Source of the DNA: Gammaproteobacteria bacterium
GTDB taxonomy: Bacteria; Pseudomonadota; Gammaproteobacteria; Pseudomonadales; Cellvibrionaceae
Length of the DNA: 64,000 nt
Reading direction: 5' to 3'
NCBI GenBank assembly: GCA_004172865.1
Contig: SEBV01000018.1
Span: 35,426-99,425, forward strand
This document shows positions 27,281-35,636 of the stretch, piece after piece. The number at the start of each line of letters is the position of its first letter. Positions within the stretch are counted from its first letter, which is position 1. The notes under the pieces were generated by a model. That model was given only the letters and a program-made list of their open reading frames with translations, was not told where the DNA came from and searched no databases. The position numbers and the translations under genes are program-made.

Positions 27281-27670
27281 ATGTACACACTTGCGGTAAC
27301 TCGCGATTTTATTGCCAACCATTACCTTATTGGCGGCGACTGGGGACCAGAAAATAACCCACATGCACATCACTACGTGGCCGAAATCAGCATAGAAGCC
27401 CAGCAGTTGGATCGCCACGGTTATCTGGTGGATATCGTCGATGTTGAAGCTGCGCTCGATGAAATCATCGGCTACTTCAATAACAGCACACTCAACGAAA
27501 AAGTGGAATTTACGGGCCTGAATCCCAGCATCGAACATTTCAGCCGCATTCTGAACGAACAATTATTGGGCCGCATCAAGCCGCCGGGTTCGGGTGTGTT
27601 TACCGTTAAATTGTGGGAAAACGCGACTTGCTGGGCGGCCTTTCGGCAGGCATTTCCCGTCGCAGGCTAA
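27281..27670 (+). CDS. 6-pyruvoyl-tetrahydropterin synthase-fold protein (PTPS-III-like motif)
   Basis: This 129-aa protein has the size and fold pattern of PTPS/QueD. Zinc-ligand histidines are H14 (FIANHYLIG), H28 and H30 (PHAHHY), and the conserved C-terminal Glu lies in LWENATCWAAF. In QueD the catalytic Cys sits four residues before the HxH pair; here that position is Glu24 (E-N-N-P-H-A-H). That resembles the ExxxHGH pattern of PTPS-III enzymes, which cleave the dihydroneopterin side chain. It follows the dehydrogenase by 45 bp on the same strand and ends five bases from the convergent YbhN gene. It is unlikely to be a standard queuosine QueD. Confidence 0.82.
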   Translation: MYTLAVTRDFIANHYLIGGDWGPENNPHAHHYVAEISIEAQQLDRHGYLVDIVDVEAALDEIIGYFNNSTLNEKVEFTGLNPSIEHFSRILNEQLLGRIKPPGSGVFTVKLWENATCWAAFRQAFPVAG

Positions 27671-27675
27671 AAAAC

Positions 27676-28665
27676 TCAGGTAGATTGCGCAAGGCCGTTT
27701 GGCGTGCGCTCTACCCATCGCAGACAGATAAAACCGCCGAGGATTAACGCCAGATCGCGGCAGCGCATTAGCAAGATCAAACTCCCCGCAGTGGCAGCGG
27801 ATAAATCGAGCAAGGTGCAAGCGCCAAATACCGCCGCTTCCAGCGCACCCAAGCCAGCAGGCACAGGCACAAATTGCGCGAGCCGCAGCGCCAGTGCCAG
27901 TAACACAAACTCATCCACCGTCAGCTGCACGTTTACCATAGTTAACAGCAACGCCAACTCTGACAGCACCAGCACCCAAACCCCGAGCGACAAGCCAATT
28001 CCAGCCAGCCATAATCCGGGCGTTTGCAGCAGGCTACGCAAGCTCGCCAACGGACTTTGATCCGATGAATTGATATAAGCCGCCAAACGCGGATGCGCTC
28101 GCCATTTCGCCATCAAAGGTGCGCAACGGTCCGCTAGCCAGCCCGGCTGCCAGCGCCACCATAATAATAAAACCGCGACGGGAATAATTAACAACCAACT
28201 CGCGCCCGGCAAAACCGGAGACACTAACTGGTTAAACCGCGAATCCAGTAAGAGCACTAATCCTAAAGCCAATACTGAAAGATTGATCCCCAATTCCAAC
28301 AACCGATCCAACCCCAAGGCGACCAGACATTTACTGAGGGATAAGTTTTGGCGCGCGAGCCAATACAGCTGTAGCGGTTCACCGCCCACTTGCGGGCCGG
28401 GCGTAAGCATATTCACCACTTGCCCGGCTTGGCGAATCACCAATAAACGATAGAAAGAAAAAGGCGCGAAATGCGTTAGAAACAGCCACCACCGCAAAGT
28501 CGCGAGGTGAAGCAGTAACAGATTCAGCCCCAACCATAGCGGCCATTGCCACCATGCAAGATCGCCGAGGCGTTGCATCATAGCGGCGAGCGGGAGTTGC
28601 TGTAGCAGCACCCCCAAACCTACGAGCAGCAGCACTATAAAAACAGGTTTTATCCAGACAGGCAT
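27676..28665 (-). CDS. YbhN/lysylphosphatidylglycerol-synthase TM-region family membrane protein
   Basis: This 329-aa integral membrane protein has about eight hydrophobic segments and the family landmark GPQVGGEPLQLYWLAR (about 90-105), with FVPVPAGLGALEAAVFG near the C-terminus. The family comprises the flippase-like membrane part of MprF and many stand-alone proteins next to lipid or glycan genes. No aminoacyl-transferase domain is present. It starts three bases after the stop of the CDP-alcohol phosphatidyltransferase gene, so the two form an operon, and it is convergent with the PTPS-like gene. A role in moving a lipid-linked product across the membrane is inference. Confidence 0.87.
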   Translation of the reverse strand: MPVWIKPVFIVLLLVGLGVLLQQLPLAAMMQRLGDLAWWQWPLWLGLNLLLLHLATLRWWLFLTHFAPFSFYRLLVIRQAGQVVNMLTPGPQVGGEPLQLYWLARQNLSLSKCLVALGLDRLLELGINLSVLALGLVLLLDSRFNQLVSPVLPGASWLLIIPVAVLLLWWRWQPGWLADRCAPLMAKWRAHPRLAAYINSSDQSPLASLRSLLQTPGLWLAGIGLSLGVWVLVLSELALLLTMVNVQLTVDEFVLLALALRLAQFVPVPAGLGALEAAVFGACTLLDLSAATAGSLILLMRCRDLALILGGFICLRWVERTPNGLAQST

Positions 28666-28668
28666 AAC

Positions 28669-29811
28669 TTAAGCGCCGTCGTGGCGGTTGATCCACGCAG
28701 CATCGCCCTGCCATGGGCTGAAACGACCGGTGCCCAACAGCAGCACCCCAGTTCCGCTAAACAGCAGCAAATACGCCGTTAAAGTGAGGGAAGTATTGGG
28801 ATATTGTGCCGCGAGAAGAAGCAATATTAAGAGCGCGCCCAAGCGACCGCCAAGCCCGGTAAGAACTAACACTGCGCCGAGACTTAACCCGAAAAGGAAA
28901 ATCCCCGACGTCAATGCCGATTCAATTTGGTTACATACCGCAACCAAAGCGACGACCATGAGCAATCGCAACGCTGGCTGTAAAAAGGTTTCACTGAAAA
29001 ATTGAAAGCGCGTGAATAACGACGTACCCCTAATTCGCCCGGTCACTACCAACCAGTCAACACCAAAACCAATCAATACCGGCAACATAAAAGCCAAGCC
29101 TAAAGTTCGAGTTACTTGCGCTTCGAATACCGGTAAAAGCACCAGCGCCACCACGCCCATTTGAAACCCCGCGAGCGCGCGTCTGAGCATACTGGGCAAC
29201 ATGGGGTAAACCGGGAAACCACGACGAACGCGCAGCCAAAACGCTATCTGGAAGATGTAGAAAGCAACGCTGAGAAGCAGATAACTCCAATGCAATTTGC
29301 CAAGACCCACCGCAAGCAGCGGCGCGACTAAGAGGCCGAGTGCATCGAAAGCCATATCAAGTTGGGAGCCTAACAAACTGGTGCGGCGGCTTTTGCGGGC
29401 GACGAATCCATCCACGCGATCAAGCACGGCCGATAAACCGTAGAGCAAACCGGGCAACCACAAAAACACGCCTTCAAGCGATGATTGCCACAAAAATCCT
29501 GCCGCCAGCGCAATAAGACCGCCGCGCAACAATGTAAGACGATTAGCTAAACCGAGATTGGGGTAGAGCGGAGCCTGACTGTGGGGGCGATTCAAATCCC
29601 GGCGCTGCCATAGTTGCCAGCATACCCAGCCCCAGGTCAAACCAGCTTGCAGCAGCCATTGATTAGCCGATACCAGCTCGAGGTGATCTATGCGGACGAC
29701 AGATAATCCGGCATAAAATAACAGCACCAGGCTTGCGCCCAGCACTGCGGTTAATCGCAATTCATAGTTCATCGCATACGAAATCAGGTTCCAGAAACAG
29801 AAGCGAACCAT
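28669..29811 (-). CDS. CDP-alcohol phosphatidyltransferase family membrane protein
   Basis: The complete CDP-alcohol phosphotransferase signature is present: D131-x2-D134-G-x2-A-R, then eight residues, G148, three residues, D152, three residues, D156. These enzymes join an alcohol to a phosphatidyl (or similar) group using a CDP-activated donor at the inner membrane. At 380 aa it is much longer than PgsA-type enzymes (about 180 aa), with extra membrane segments on both sides of the core. An internal ATG at 29772 would remove 13 residues and is a possible true start; neither has a strong Shine-Dalgarno. It is cotranscribed with the YbhN-like gene. Confidence 0.87.
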   Translation of the reverse strand: MVRFCFWNLISYAMNYELRLTAVLGASLVLLFYAGLSVVRIDHLELVSANQWLLQAGLTWGWVCWQLWQRRDLNRPHSQAPLYPNLGLANRLTLLRGGLIALAAGFLWQSSLEGVFLWLPGLLYGLSAVLDRVDGFVARKSRRTSLLGSQLDMAFDALGLLVAPLLAVGLGKLHWSYLLLSVAFYIFQIAFWLRVRRGFPVYPMLPSMLRRALAGFQMGVVALVLLPVFEAQVTRTLGLAFMLPVLIGFGVDWLVVTGRIRGTSLFTRFQFFSETFLQPALRLLMVVALVAVCNQIESALTSGIFLFGLSLGAVLVLTGLGGRLGALLILLLLAAQYPNTSLTLTAYLLLFSGTGVLLLGTGRFSPWQGDAAWINRHDGA

Positions 29812-29842
29812 ATAACGATTGCATCAGGCTTGCAAAACCAAA

Positions 29843-32563
29843 TTAGAATTTTCCGCTCACAACCAACTGCACAAATCGTGGCACTGCGGGGCTCCATGTA
29901 TTCCAGGTTTGGTTTTGGTAAGTCTGATCGTTAAAGGCATTTTTAATCACCAGATTTACATCAAAACTTTGGTCGCGTTTGCCTATGCCAATTGCTACGT
30001 CGGTAGTGATAGAACCATCCACCCAACCATAGCTTGAGAGCGGGTTATCGGAATTGAATTTACTGTTATAGGCAGAGTTAAAGCTGGTGTGAAATTCGCC
30101 ACTTGCGCCAACCGGGATATGGTAGTCAACACCCAGGTTAAAGCTGTATTTATAAGCGCCTGGCAAAGTTTCGCCAGATAAATCCCGATAGGGCGCTGCA
30201 CCGGTATAGCCGTTTTCCACTGGCTGCGCTGAGTTGGGGAAGTCTACGTAATATGCATCGTTATAAGCGCCGGAGAAACGAATTGTGGTGTGAGGAATAC
30301 CGTTGTAGTAACCATCCAGTTCAATACCTTGCGCGCGTACTTTCGGCACATTGCCAGTGTAGCTGGTGTAAGCGGCACTGGGGACTATGCCTGCGCTGAT
30401 ATTTTGGGTGGTGGTGTAGTCATCCAACACTTGCACCGCTTGCTGGTAGTCCTCGATGTCCATGCGGTAGATGTCGAAGTTCAGCACCAGGCTGTTATCA
30501 AGCAGCAATGTCTTCAATCCCAATTCATAAGAGTTCGTTTTTTCTGCTTTAGTTAGCAGTGAACGACCGTTTACGATTTGCGATATGCCTGCTTTCTCAC
30601 CGTACTGCCAGGAGAAATAGCCCGTGTAGTCTTCGTTGAATTTGTAGCTCGGGCTAACCACGAAAGCGGGTTCGGTATCTTCAAAACTTTCGGCATCAAA
30701 CTCGTTCCAAAGTATCCCCGCTTGGGATTTGCGCAAGGCTTTGGCGGCAGCCACTTGCTTGCGCTGATCCGAGGTAAGCGCAGCATAGGTTGATGTAGAG
30801 AAATATTTCAGGGCGAGCGCATTGGCCGTCGCAATTTGAGTGGCGGAATTTTTGGTAGTCAATACGCCATTAGCATCGCTATCAAAACCGCTAAGAGTTA
30901 CGTCATTCACCGACGCCGGACTGAGCGCCGTTCCCGCTCCCTCGTCAGTCAGAAGACTGCTGTTTTTGGTATTGCGATCTTCACGGGTCACACGCAGGCC
31001 GGTAGTCAAGGTCAACTCATCGGTAAAATGCCAGTTTGCTTGCGCAAAGGCGGCATAGCTGGTGTTGTAATAATTCGCGGCAACTGACTTATACAAACGG
31101 CTGAGTGAATCCTGCAAAAGTGCGCGGCCACTGCTGTTGGCGTCGAGCGTTGTGTATTGGCTATTACTCGCAAACCAGGCACCTGCATCCGAACCCCAAC
31201 CAGTGCGGGTGGTGTGGTCAGTATCCGTTTTAATCCAAAACAATCCGGTTTGATAATCCACAAAACCACCGGCTTTTGAACTCAGGCGTATTTCCTGACT
31301 GTATTGGCGATAGTCCACCAAACCACCGCCGTTTTTGCTGATATCAAAGGGCGTTCCTTCATCGTTACGCGCATCAAAATAATAATCTTTGTAAGCAGTG
31401 ATGGAGGTGATATCAAAGTCGTTTACCTTCCAATTTAACTCCGCCGACGCGCCATTGGTGCCCGTCACGATTGGGTTGTAATTGTCGGCATTGATGGCGT
31501 TGTGTTCGGAATTACCAATCCAATCTTTGTCGTAGCTATAAGTGCCCTGGTCCAAAAACCAGCGGCGATTCAGACGCGTTTTAGCATCGGAGCTGAGCGG
31601 ATTGGTATTGGTGCCTGCCAACGCGCCCGTCAAATTATTTTCTGCGAAAGTCGCTGGCGTAGGGCTATTAAAAGTGCGGCCATTGGTCGCTTCGCCCGCT
31701 TTAGGCTGTGCATCCAAACTAATACGCGCATTGAAATTTTCACTTGGCGTTAACAAAAATTGCACGCGCGCCGAGAAGCGATCTTTGTTGGCGTAAGTGA
31801 GATCCGGGTTGTAAGCATTGACCAAATCGCCGCGGCCTTTACTCGCACTAAAAGTACCGCGCCAGGCAAGCAAATCGTCAATAACCGCACCGCCGATAGT
31901 GCTGGTGGCAAACAAATTTTGGCGCTCGCCATAACTGATCTGGCCACTGGCTTCAGATTCAAAAGTCGGCTTGCGAGTAGTGATATTAATAACACCCAGG
32001 CTGGTATTTTTACCGACCAAGGTGCCCTGCGGGCCGCGGGTAACTTCTACCGCTGCGATATCGGTAAAATCCACACTCGATGACAGCGGGTTGTAAGCGT
32101 AATTCACACCGTCAACGATAATACCCACGCTGGGATCTTGCGCATCGGTTTGCGCTTGCTTACCCACACCGCGAATCGACAAACTGAATTGGCGAGGGTT
32201 GCCCGGATTCCACACCACGTTGCCAACACGCTTGGTAATTGCGCCAACATCCAGCGCCTGCAAACGCTCCAATTCTTGTCCACTCACTACCGATATAGAC
32301 AGCGGCACATCTTGCAAACGCTCGATCCGATTACGTGAACGAACCACAACAGTTTCCAATTTTGTTGGCGCATCTTCCGCTTCTTCAGCAGCTTTTTTTG
32401 CGGCGGCTTGATCAACAGCGGACGTCGCCGTTTGTGCAAAAACTGACGCGCCGGGTACCATAAAAATGGCTGCCAACGCCAGCGGTAATAGTTTTAATTC
32501 AGCAGCGGATTTGTGTTTACGTAAAAATGTTTTGCGATTATCAACACGCTTTTTAGTCATCAT
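29843..32563 (-). CDS. TonB-dependent outer-membrane receptor
   Basis: From the ATG at 32563 (AGGA site; a second ATG follows immediately) this is 906 aa. It has a long basic signal peptide (about 1-44, LLPLALAAIFMVPGASVFAQ) and a linker rich in Ala/Glu. A plug domain follows (LETVVVRSRNRIERLQDVPL, VTRGPQGTLVGKNTSLGVIN), then a large beta-barrel ending in aromatic VVSGKF. The family imports siderophores, vitamins or oligosaccharides with TonB energy. The sequence does not reveal the ligand. An open frame upstream to 32686 has no signal features. It lies 31 bp upstream of the phosphatidyltransferase gene on the same strand and may be cotranscribed. Confidence 0.93.
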   Translation of the reverse strand: MMTKKRVDNRKTFLRKHKSAAELKLLPLALAAIFMVPGASVFAQTATSAVDQAAAKKAAEEAEDAPTKLETVVVRSRNRIERLQDVPLSISVVSGQELERLQALDVGAITKRVGNVVWNPGNPRQFSLSIRGVGKQAQTDAQDPSVGIIVDGVNYAYNPLSSSVDFTDIAAVEVTRGPQGTLVGKNTSLGVINITTRKPTFESEASGQISYGERQNLFATSTIGGAVIDDLLAWRGTFSASKGRGDLVNAYNPDLTYANKDRFSARVQFLLTPSENFNARISLDAQPKAGEATNGRTFNSPTPATFAENNLTGALAGTNTNPLSSDAKTRLNRRWFLDQGTYSYDKDWIGNSEHNAINADNYNPIVTGTNGASAELNWKVNDFDITSITAYKDYYFDARNDEGTPFDISKNGGGLVDYRQYSQEIRLSSKAGGFVDYQTGLFWIKTDTDHTTRTGWGSDAGAWFASNSQYTTLDANSSGRALLQDSLSRLYKSVAANYYNTSYAAFAQANWHFTDELTLTTGLRVTREDRNTKNSSLLTDEGAGTALSPASVNDVTLSGFDSDANGVLTTKNSATQIATANALALKYFSTSTYAALTSDQRKQVAAAKALRKSQAGILWNEFDAESFEDTEPAFVVSPSYKFNEDYTGYFSWQYGEKAGISQIVNGRSLLTKAEKTNSYELGLKTLLLDNSLVLNFDIYRMDIEDYQQAVQVLDDYTTTQNISAGIVPSAAYTSYTGNVPKVRAQGIELDGYYNGIPHTTIRFSGAYNDAYYVDFPNSAQPVENGYTGAAPYRDLSGETLPGAYKYSFNLGVDYHIPVGASGEFHTSFNSAYNSKFNSDNPLSSYGWVDGSITTDVAIGIGKRDQSFDVNLVIKNAFNDQTYQNQTWNTWSPAVPRFVQLVVSGKF

Positions 32564-33080
32564 TTTTTCCTGTGCGGTGAAATTAAAATATCTTTCATGA
32601 GTCACAGCCGCAGAGCAAAGACCAGGCCAAAGACATTTTGAGCGCCGCAAGGCGTGCAATATTTTCAAATAAGAAATTGATTCCAAACGTATTTTTAAAA
32701 TTTTTTTGCAAAAAATTTTAACCGAAGTGGCTAACGTCTTTAGCCAACACTCGCTGTAGCAATTGATTCAGTTGTATAAACACTTGTTGTTTTTTCCCCA
32801 AATAAATCGCTCAAAAATCCACAGCACTGCTGCCTTTAGCCAACGAAAAAATGTTTGTTCTTCACCAAAATTTATAGCGCTTTGCTGTCTGATTTTCCAC
32901 AAAGAATATTTATATTTTTTTCAAAGCTGTTCAAATTAGTCATGCTGATTAGGATGTTTATTCGGCGACCCTAGACGTGCGATCAGCCTCCAATAAAAAG
33001 AGATGAGCATTTAATCCTTGGAATAAATAGCACTACACCCTATAGTCACTGTCTTTTATTCAACAATCAGAAGAACGAAT
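32564..33080. other. Divergent intergenic region (517 bp) with TTAGCCA repeats
   Basis: This AT-rich region separates the leftward TonB receptor from the rightward Sel1 gene. It holds a 7-bp inverted repeat TGGCTAA-CGTCT-TTAGCCA (32728-32746) and a further TTTAGCCAAC copy near 32836-32845. They could be operator half-sites for the receptor, but the evidence is thin. No gene or RNA was recognised. Confidence 0.4.
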
Positions 33081-33563
33081 ATGGAAAACAGCATTAAAGA
33101 AAAAGCCGAACAACTTTTTGAAAGCGGTGACGTGGAAGAGCTTTATCAATTAATCGAGCCTTTTATTAAAGCCAATGATCCCGACGCACTTTTTCTCTAT
33201 TCAAGTTTTAGTTTGGAGCGCCTTAATGAAAGCGATGATGATTTTGAAAAACGCAGTATTGAATTATTAAAAGGCGCATCTGAAGGTGGGCTTGCGGATG
33301 CATCTTATCGTTTAGGAGTGCTCTATCTTTACGGCGATTTGGCCTCTGAGAAAGACCAAAAGTCAGCTTATTATTTTGAGAAAGCTATTGCACAAGGCCA
33401 TTCGCACTCCAAATTTACTTACGGTTTTAATCTTTATTATGGAACCGATCAAACCGTACAAAATAAACCGCGAGGCTTGCAACTTCTTAAAGAAGCTGCA
33501 GAAGAAGGAATTAAATTAGCAGAAGATGAACTCAAGATAATTTACAGTTCGAATCCTTTTTAA
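33081..33563 (+). CDS. Sel1-repeat (TPR-like) protein
   Basis: The 160-aa protein lacks a signal peptide and is therefore probably cytoplasmic. Residues about 60-155 carry two to three Sel1-like repeats: ELLKGASEGGLADASYRLGVLYLYG, then SAYYFEKAIAQGHSHSKFTYGFNLYYG, then GLQLLKEAAEEGIKLAEDEL. Each pairs a helix ending in A-x-x-G with an A-x-x-x-L-G-x-x-Y-x-x-G helix. Such proteins act as protein-interaction scaffolds. No partner is suggested by the neighbours; it stands alone and is followed by a terminator. Confidence 0.85.
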   Translation: MENSIKEKAEQLFESGDVEELYQLIEPFIKANDPDALFLYSSFSLERLNESDDDFEKRSIELLKGASEGGLADASYRLGVLYLYGDLASEKDQKSAYYFEKAIAQGHSHSKFTYGFNLYYGTDQTVQNKPRGLQLLKEAAEEGIKLAEDELKIIYSSNPF

Positions 33564-33581
33564 TTTTTAAAAGTCACTCAT

Positions 33582-33610
33582 AAAAGCCTCGCCATAATCG
33601 GGGCTTTTTA
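33582..33610 (+). terminator. Intrinsic terminator after the Sel1 gene
   Basis: AAAAGCCTCG pairs with CGGGGCTTTT (10 bp with one G-U pair) around an 8-nt loop, ending in a T-run. Confidence 0.85.
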
Positions 33611-33776
33611 TTGTGCTATTTGGATACCTTAATAATAAAATTTCACCGCTTTTCGCGACATATAAAATCTGACCTGTTAGTGCGTACGCCATCGTACTGA
33701 TTTGACGTCGGCACCTATCTAATATGTATCATCCAACATTACCGCTCGATAAATTCGGACTGAACGAGGATCGAAC

Positions 33777-34460
33777 ATGAAAATATTAATGGTGTTAACG
33801 TCTCATCAAGAACTTGGGCATACCGGAGAAAAAACCGGCTTCTGGCTAGAGGAATTTGCAGCGCCTTATTATGTTTTTAAAGATGCCGGTGTAGATGTAA
33901 CTTTGGCATCACCAAAAGGGGGACAGCCGCCGATTTCTCCGAAAAGCGATGAGCCCGACGCGCAAACAGAATTCACAAAACGTTTTAAAGCTGACAAAAA
34001 TGCAATAGAAAAATTAGCGCATACGATTAAATTAGCTGACGTTTCTGCAAAAGATTTTAACGCCGTATTTTATCCAGGAGGCCACGGCCCACTATGGGAT
34101 CTAGCCGAAGACCCAATTTCAATTGAATTAATAGAAACCACGCTAAACGCAAATAAACCGGTCGCCGCCGTATGCCACGCGCCCGGCGTGTTGCGCCATG
34201 TGAAAAATCCAAAAGGCATTTCTGTAGTCGAAGGTAAAAACGTAACGGGCTTTACCAATACTGAAGAAGAAGCTGGAGGTTTAACTGACATTGTGCCTTT
34301 TCTAGTAGAAGATTCGCTAAAACAAAACGGCGGAAATTATTCAAAAGCAGCTGACTGGCAACCTTATGTACTCAGTGATGGACTTTTAATTACCGGTCAA
34401 AATCCTGCATCATCTGAACCTGCTGCAAAAGCATTATTGGAAAAACTCGCTGCGCGTTAA
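33777..34460 (+). CDS. DJ-1/PfpI-family (Hsp31-like class I amidotransferase-fold) protein
   Basis: The 227-aa protein starts MKILMVLTSH and has the nucleophile elbow AAVCHAPGVL with the catalytic Cys followed by His. The conserved Glu is in EKTGFWLEEFAAPY, and FYPGGHGPLWDL forms the oxyanion region. This combination matches the Hsp31/YDR533C branch, whose members are glyoxalase III-type or chaperone/deglycase-like enzymes acting on methylglyoxal damage. It has its own terminator and is probably monocistronic. Confidence 0.9.
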   Translation: MKILMVLTSHQELGHTGEKTGFWLEEFAAPYYVFKDAGVDVTLASPKGGQPPISPKSDEPDAQTEFTKRFKADKNAIEKLAHTIKLADVSAKDFNAVFYPGGHGPLWDLAEDPISIELIETTLNANKPVAAVCHAPGVLRHVKNPKGISVVEGKNVTGFTNTEEEAGGLTDIVPFLVEDSLKQNGGNYSKAADWQPYVLSDGLLITGQNPASSEPAAKALLEKLAAR

Positions 34461-34482
34461 AAATTATTAATTAAATTAAAAA

Positions 34483-34506
34483 AACCGCCGACAGGCGGTT
34501 TTTTTT
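34483..34506 (+). terminator. Intrinsic terminator after the DJ-1/PfpI gene
   Basis: AACCGCC (34483-34489) pairs with GGCGGTT (34494-34500) across a 4-nt loop. An A-run lies upstream and eight T follow. Confidence 0.92.
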
Positions 34507-34559
34507 GAAAATTATTAATAACTCGAAGATAGGAAGATTTAAATACTAATAAATTTTGA

Positions 34560-35510
34560 TCAACTATTTTCAATCGCTATTTCCACCTCAACATTTTGTA
34601 ATTTTTTAACGCTCTGGCCATATTGCCTAGACGAACAATTCATCACGCGTTTGAACGCAGTGCTAAATGTGCTTTCTGATTCGTAGCCGAGTGAGGATGC
34701 GATTATAGAAATCGCATCGCTAGAATTGGTAAGTCTGTCTGCGGCCAAAAACATACGCCAACGCAGTAAATAATCTATCGGCGAAGTGCCCACAATATTT
34801 TTGAATTTCTCTGCAAAACTGGAACGCGACATTCCCACATGTGCGGCCAAAGTTTGCAGCGACCAGCTTTGCGCTGGCGCGGCGTGTATCGCACTAATCG
34901 CAGCGCTCATTTGTTTGTCCGCCAACGCAAATAACCAACCAGCGTTGTGTGCGTTTTCAGCGAGGTGCAAACGCAATGTTTGCAGCAACATCATATGCGC
35001 AAGATGTTGTGCAATTAAAAAACTGCCGACTTGTTGTTCACGCAATTCCTGCATCATTTGTTCAATCGCCCAACGCAGCGCGAGCTGATCAGTTTTTTTC
35101 TTGAGGTGCACGATGGGCGGCAACATCTCCAGCAGAATATTCGCGTGATGACCATTCACCATAAAACGACTGCCGACAATATGAAACTTTCCGCCGCCAT
35201 TGTGAGTAACAACGCCACCATAACGCGCTTCAGCAAAAACCGTTGCGGCGCGAACGCTCGGTAAATTTAAATCGCTCGCCAAACGAAATGAGCGACCACT
35301 TGGCAACACAAAACAATCACCCGCTTGCAACTGCACAGGCTCATCAACGCCATCGACCAGCAACCAACTCTCACCGGAAATAACGGCGTAACATTTTATA
35401 AATTGTTGCATGTCATAAAATTGAATTGACCAATCGCCGCCAGCATCAAACCCGGCGGATACATAACTGCGTGGTTTCAATAACGACAAGACTTCTGAAA
35501 GAGGGTCCAT
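34560..35510 (-). CDS. AraC-family transcriptional regulator (cupin_6 type)
   Basis: The 316-aa regulator has an N-terminal AraC-type cupin_6 domain (DWSIQFYDMQQFIKCYAVISG, then LQAGDCFVLPSGRSFRL) and a C-terminal double HTH (WSLQTLAAHVGMSRSSFAEKFKNIVG; AISIIASSLGYESESTFSTAFKRV). The start ATG at 35510 has a GGAG site. It is divergent from an NADP-dependent oxidoreductase gene across 126 bp. This pairing is common for cupin_6 AraC regulators, which usually control the neighbouring reductase; that link is inferred. Confidence 0.9.
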   Translation of the reverse strand: MDPLSEVLSLLKPRSYVSAGFDAGGDWSIQFYDMQQFIKCYAVISGESWLLVDGVDEPVQLQAGDCFVLPSGRSFRLASDLNLPSVRAATVFAEARYGGVVTHNGGGKFHIVGSRFMVNGHHANILLEMLPPIVHLKKKTDQLALRWAIEQMMQELREQQVGSFLIAQHLAHMMLLQTLRLHLAENAHNAGWLFALADKQMSAAISAIHAAPAQSWSLQTLAAHVGMSRSSFAEKFKNIVGTSPIDYLLRWRMFLAADRLTNSSDAISIIASSLGYESESTFSTAFKRVMNCSSRQYGQSVKKLQNVEVEIAIENS

Positions 35511-35636
35511 AAAAACTCCGGACGATTAAATAAGTATCTCGGACTTTAGCCCATAGATCGTCCAATGCCTAGCGCCTATTATGATGTGGTAAAAGTCTGC
35601 AATGACCAATAACCAAAATTCAATGAGAGTAAAAAA

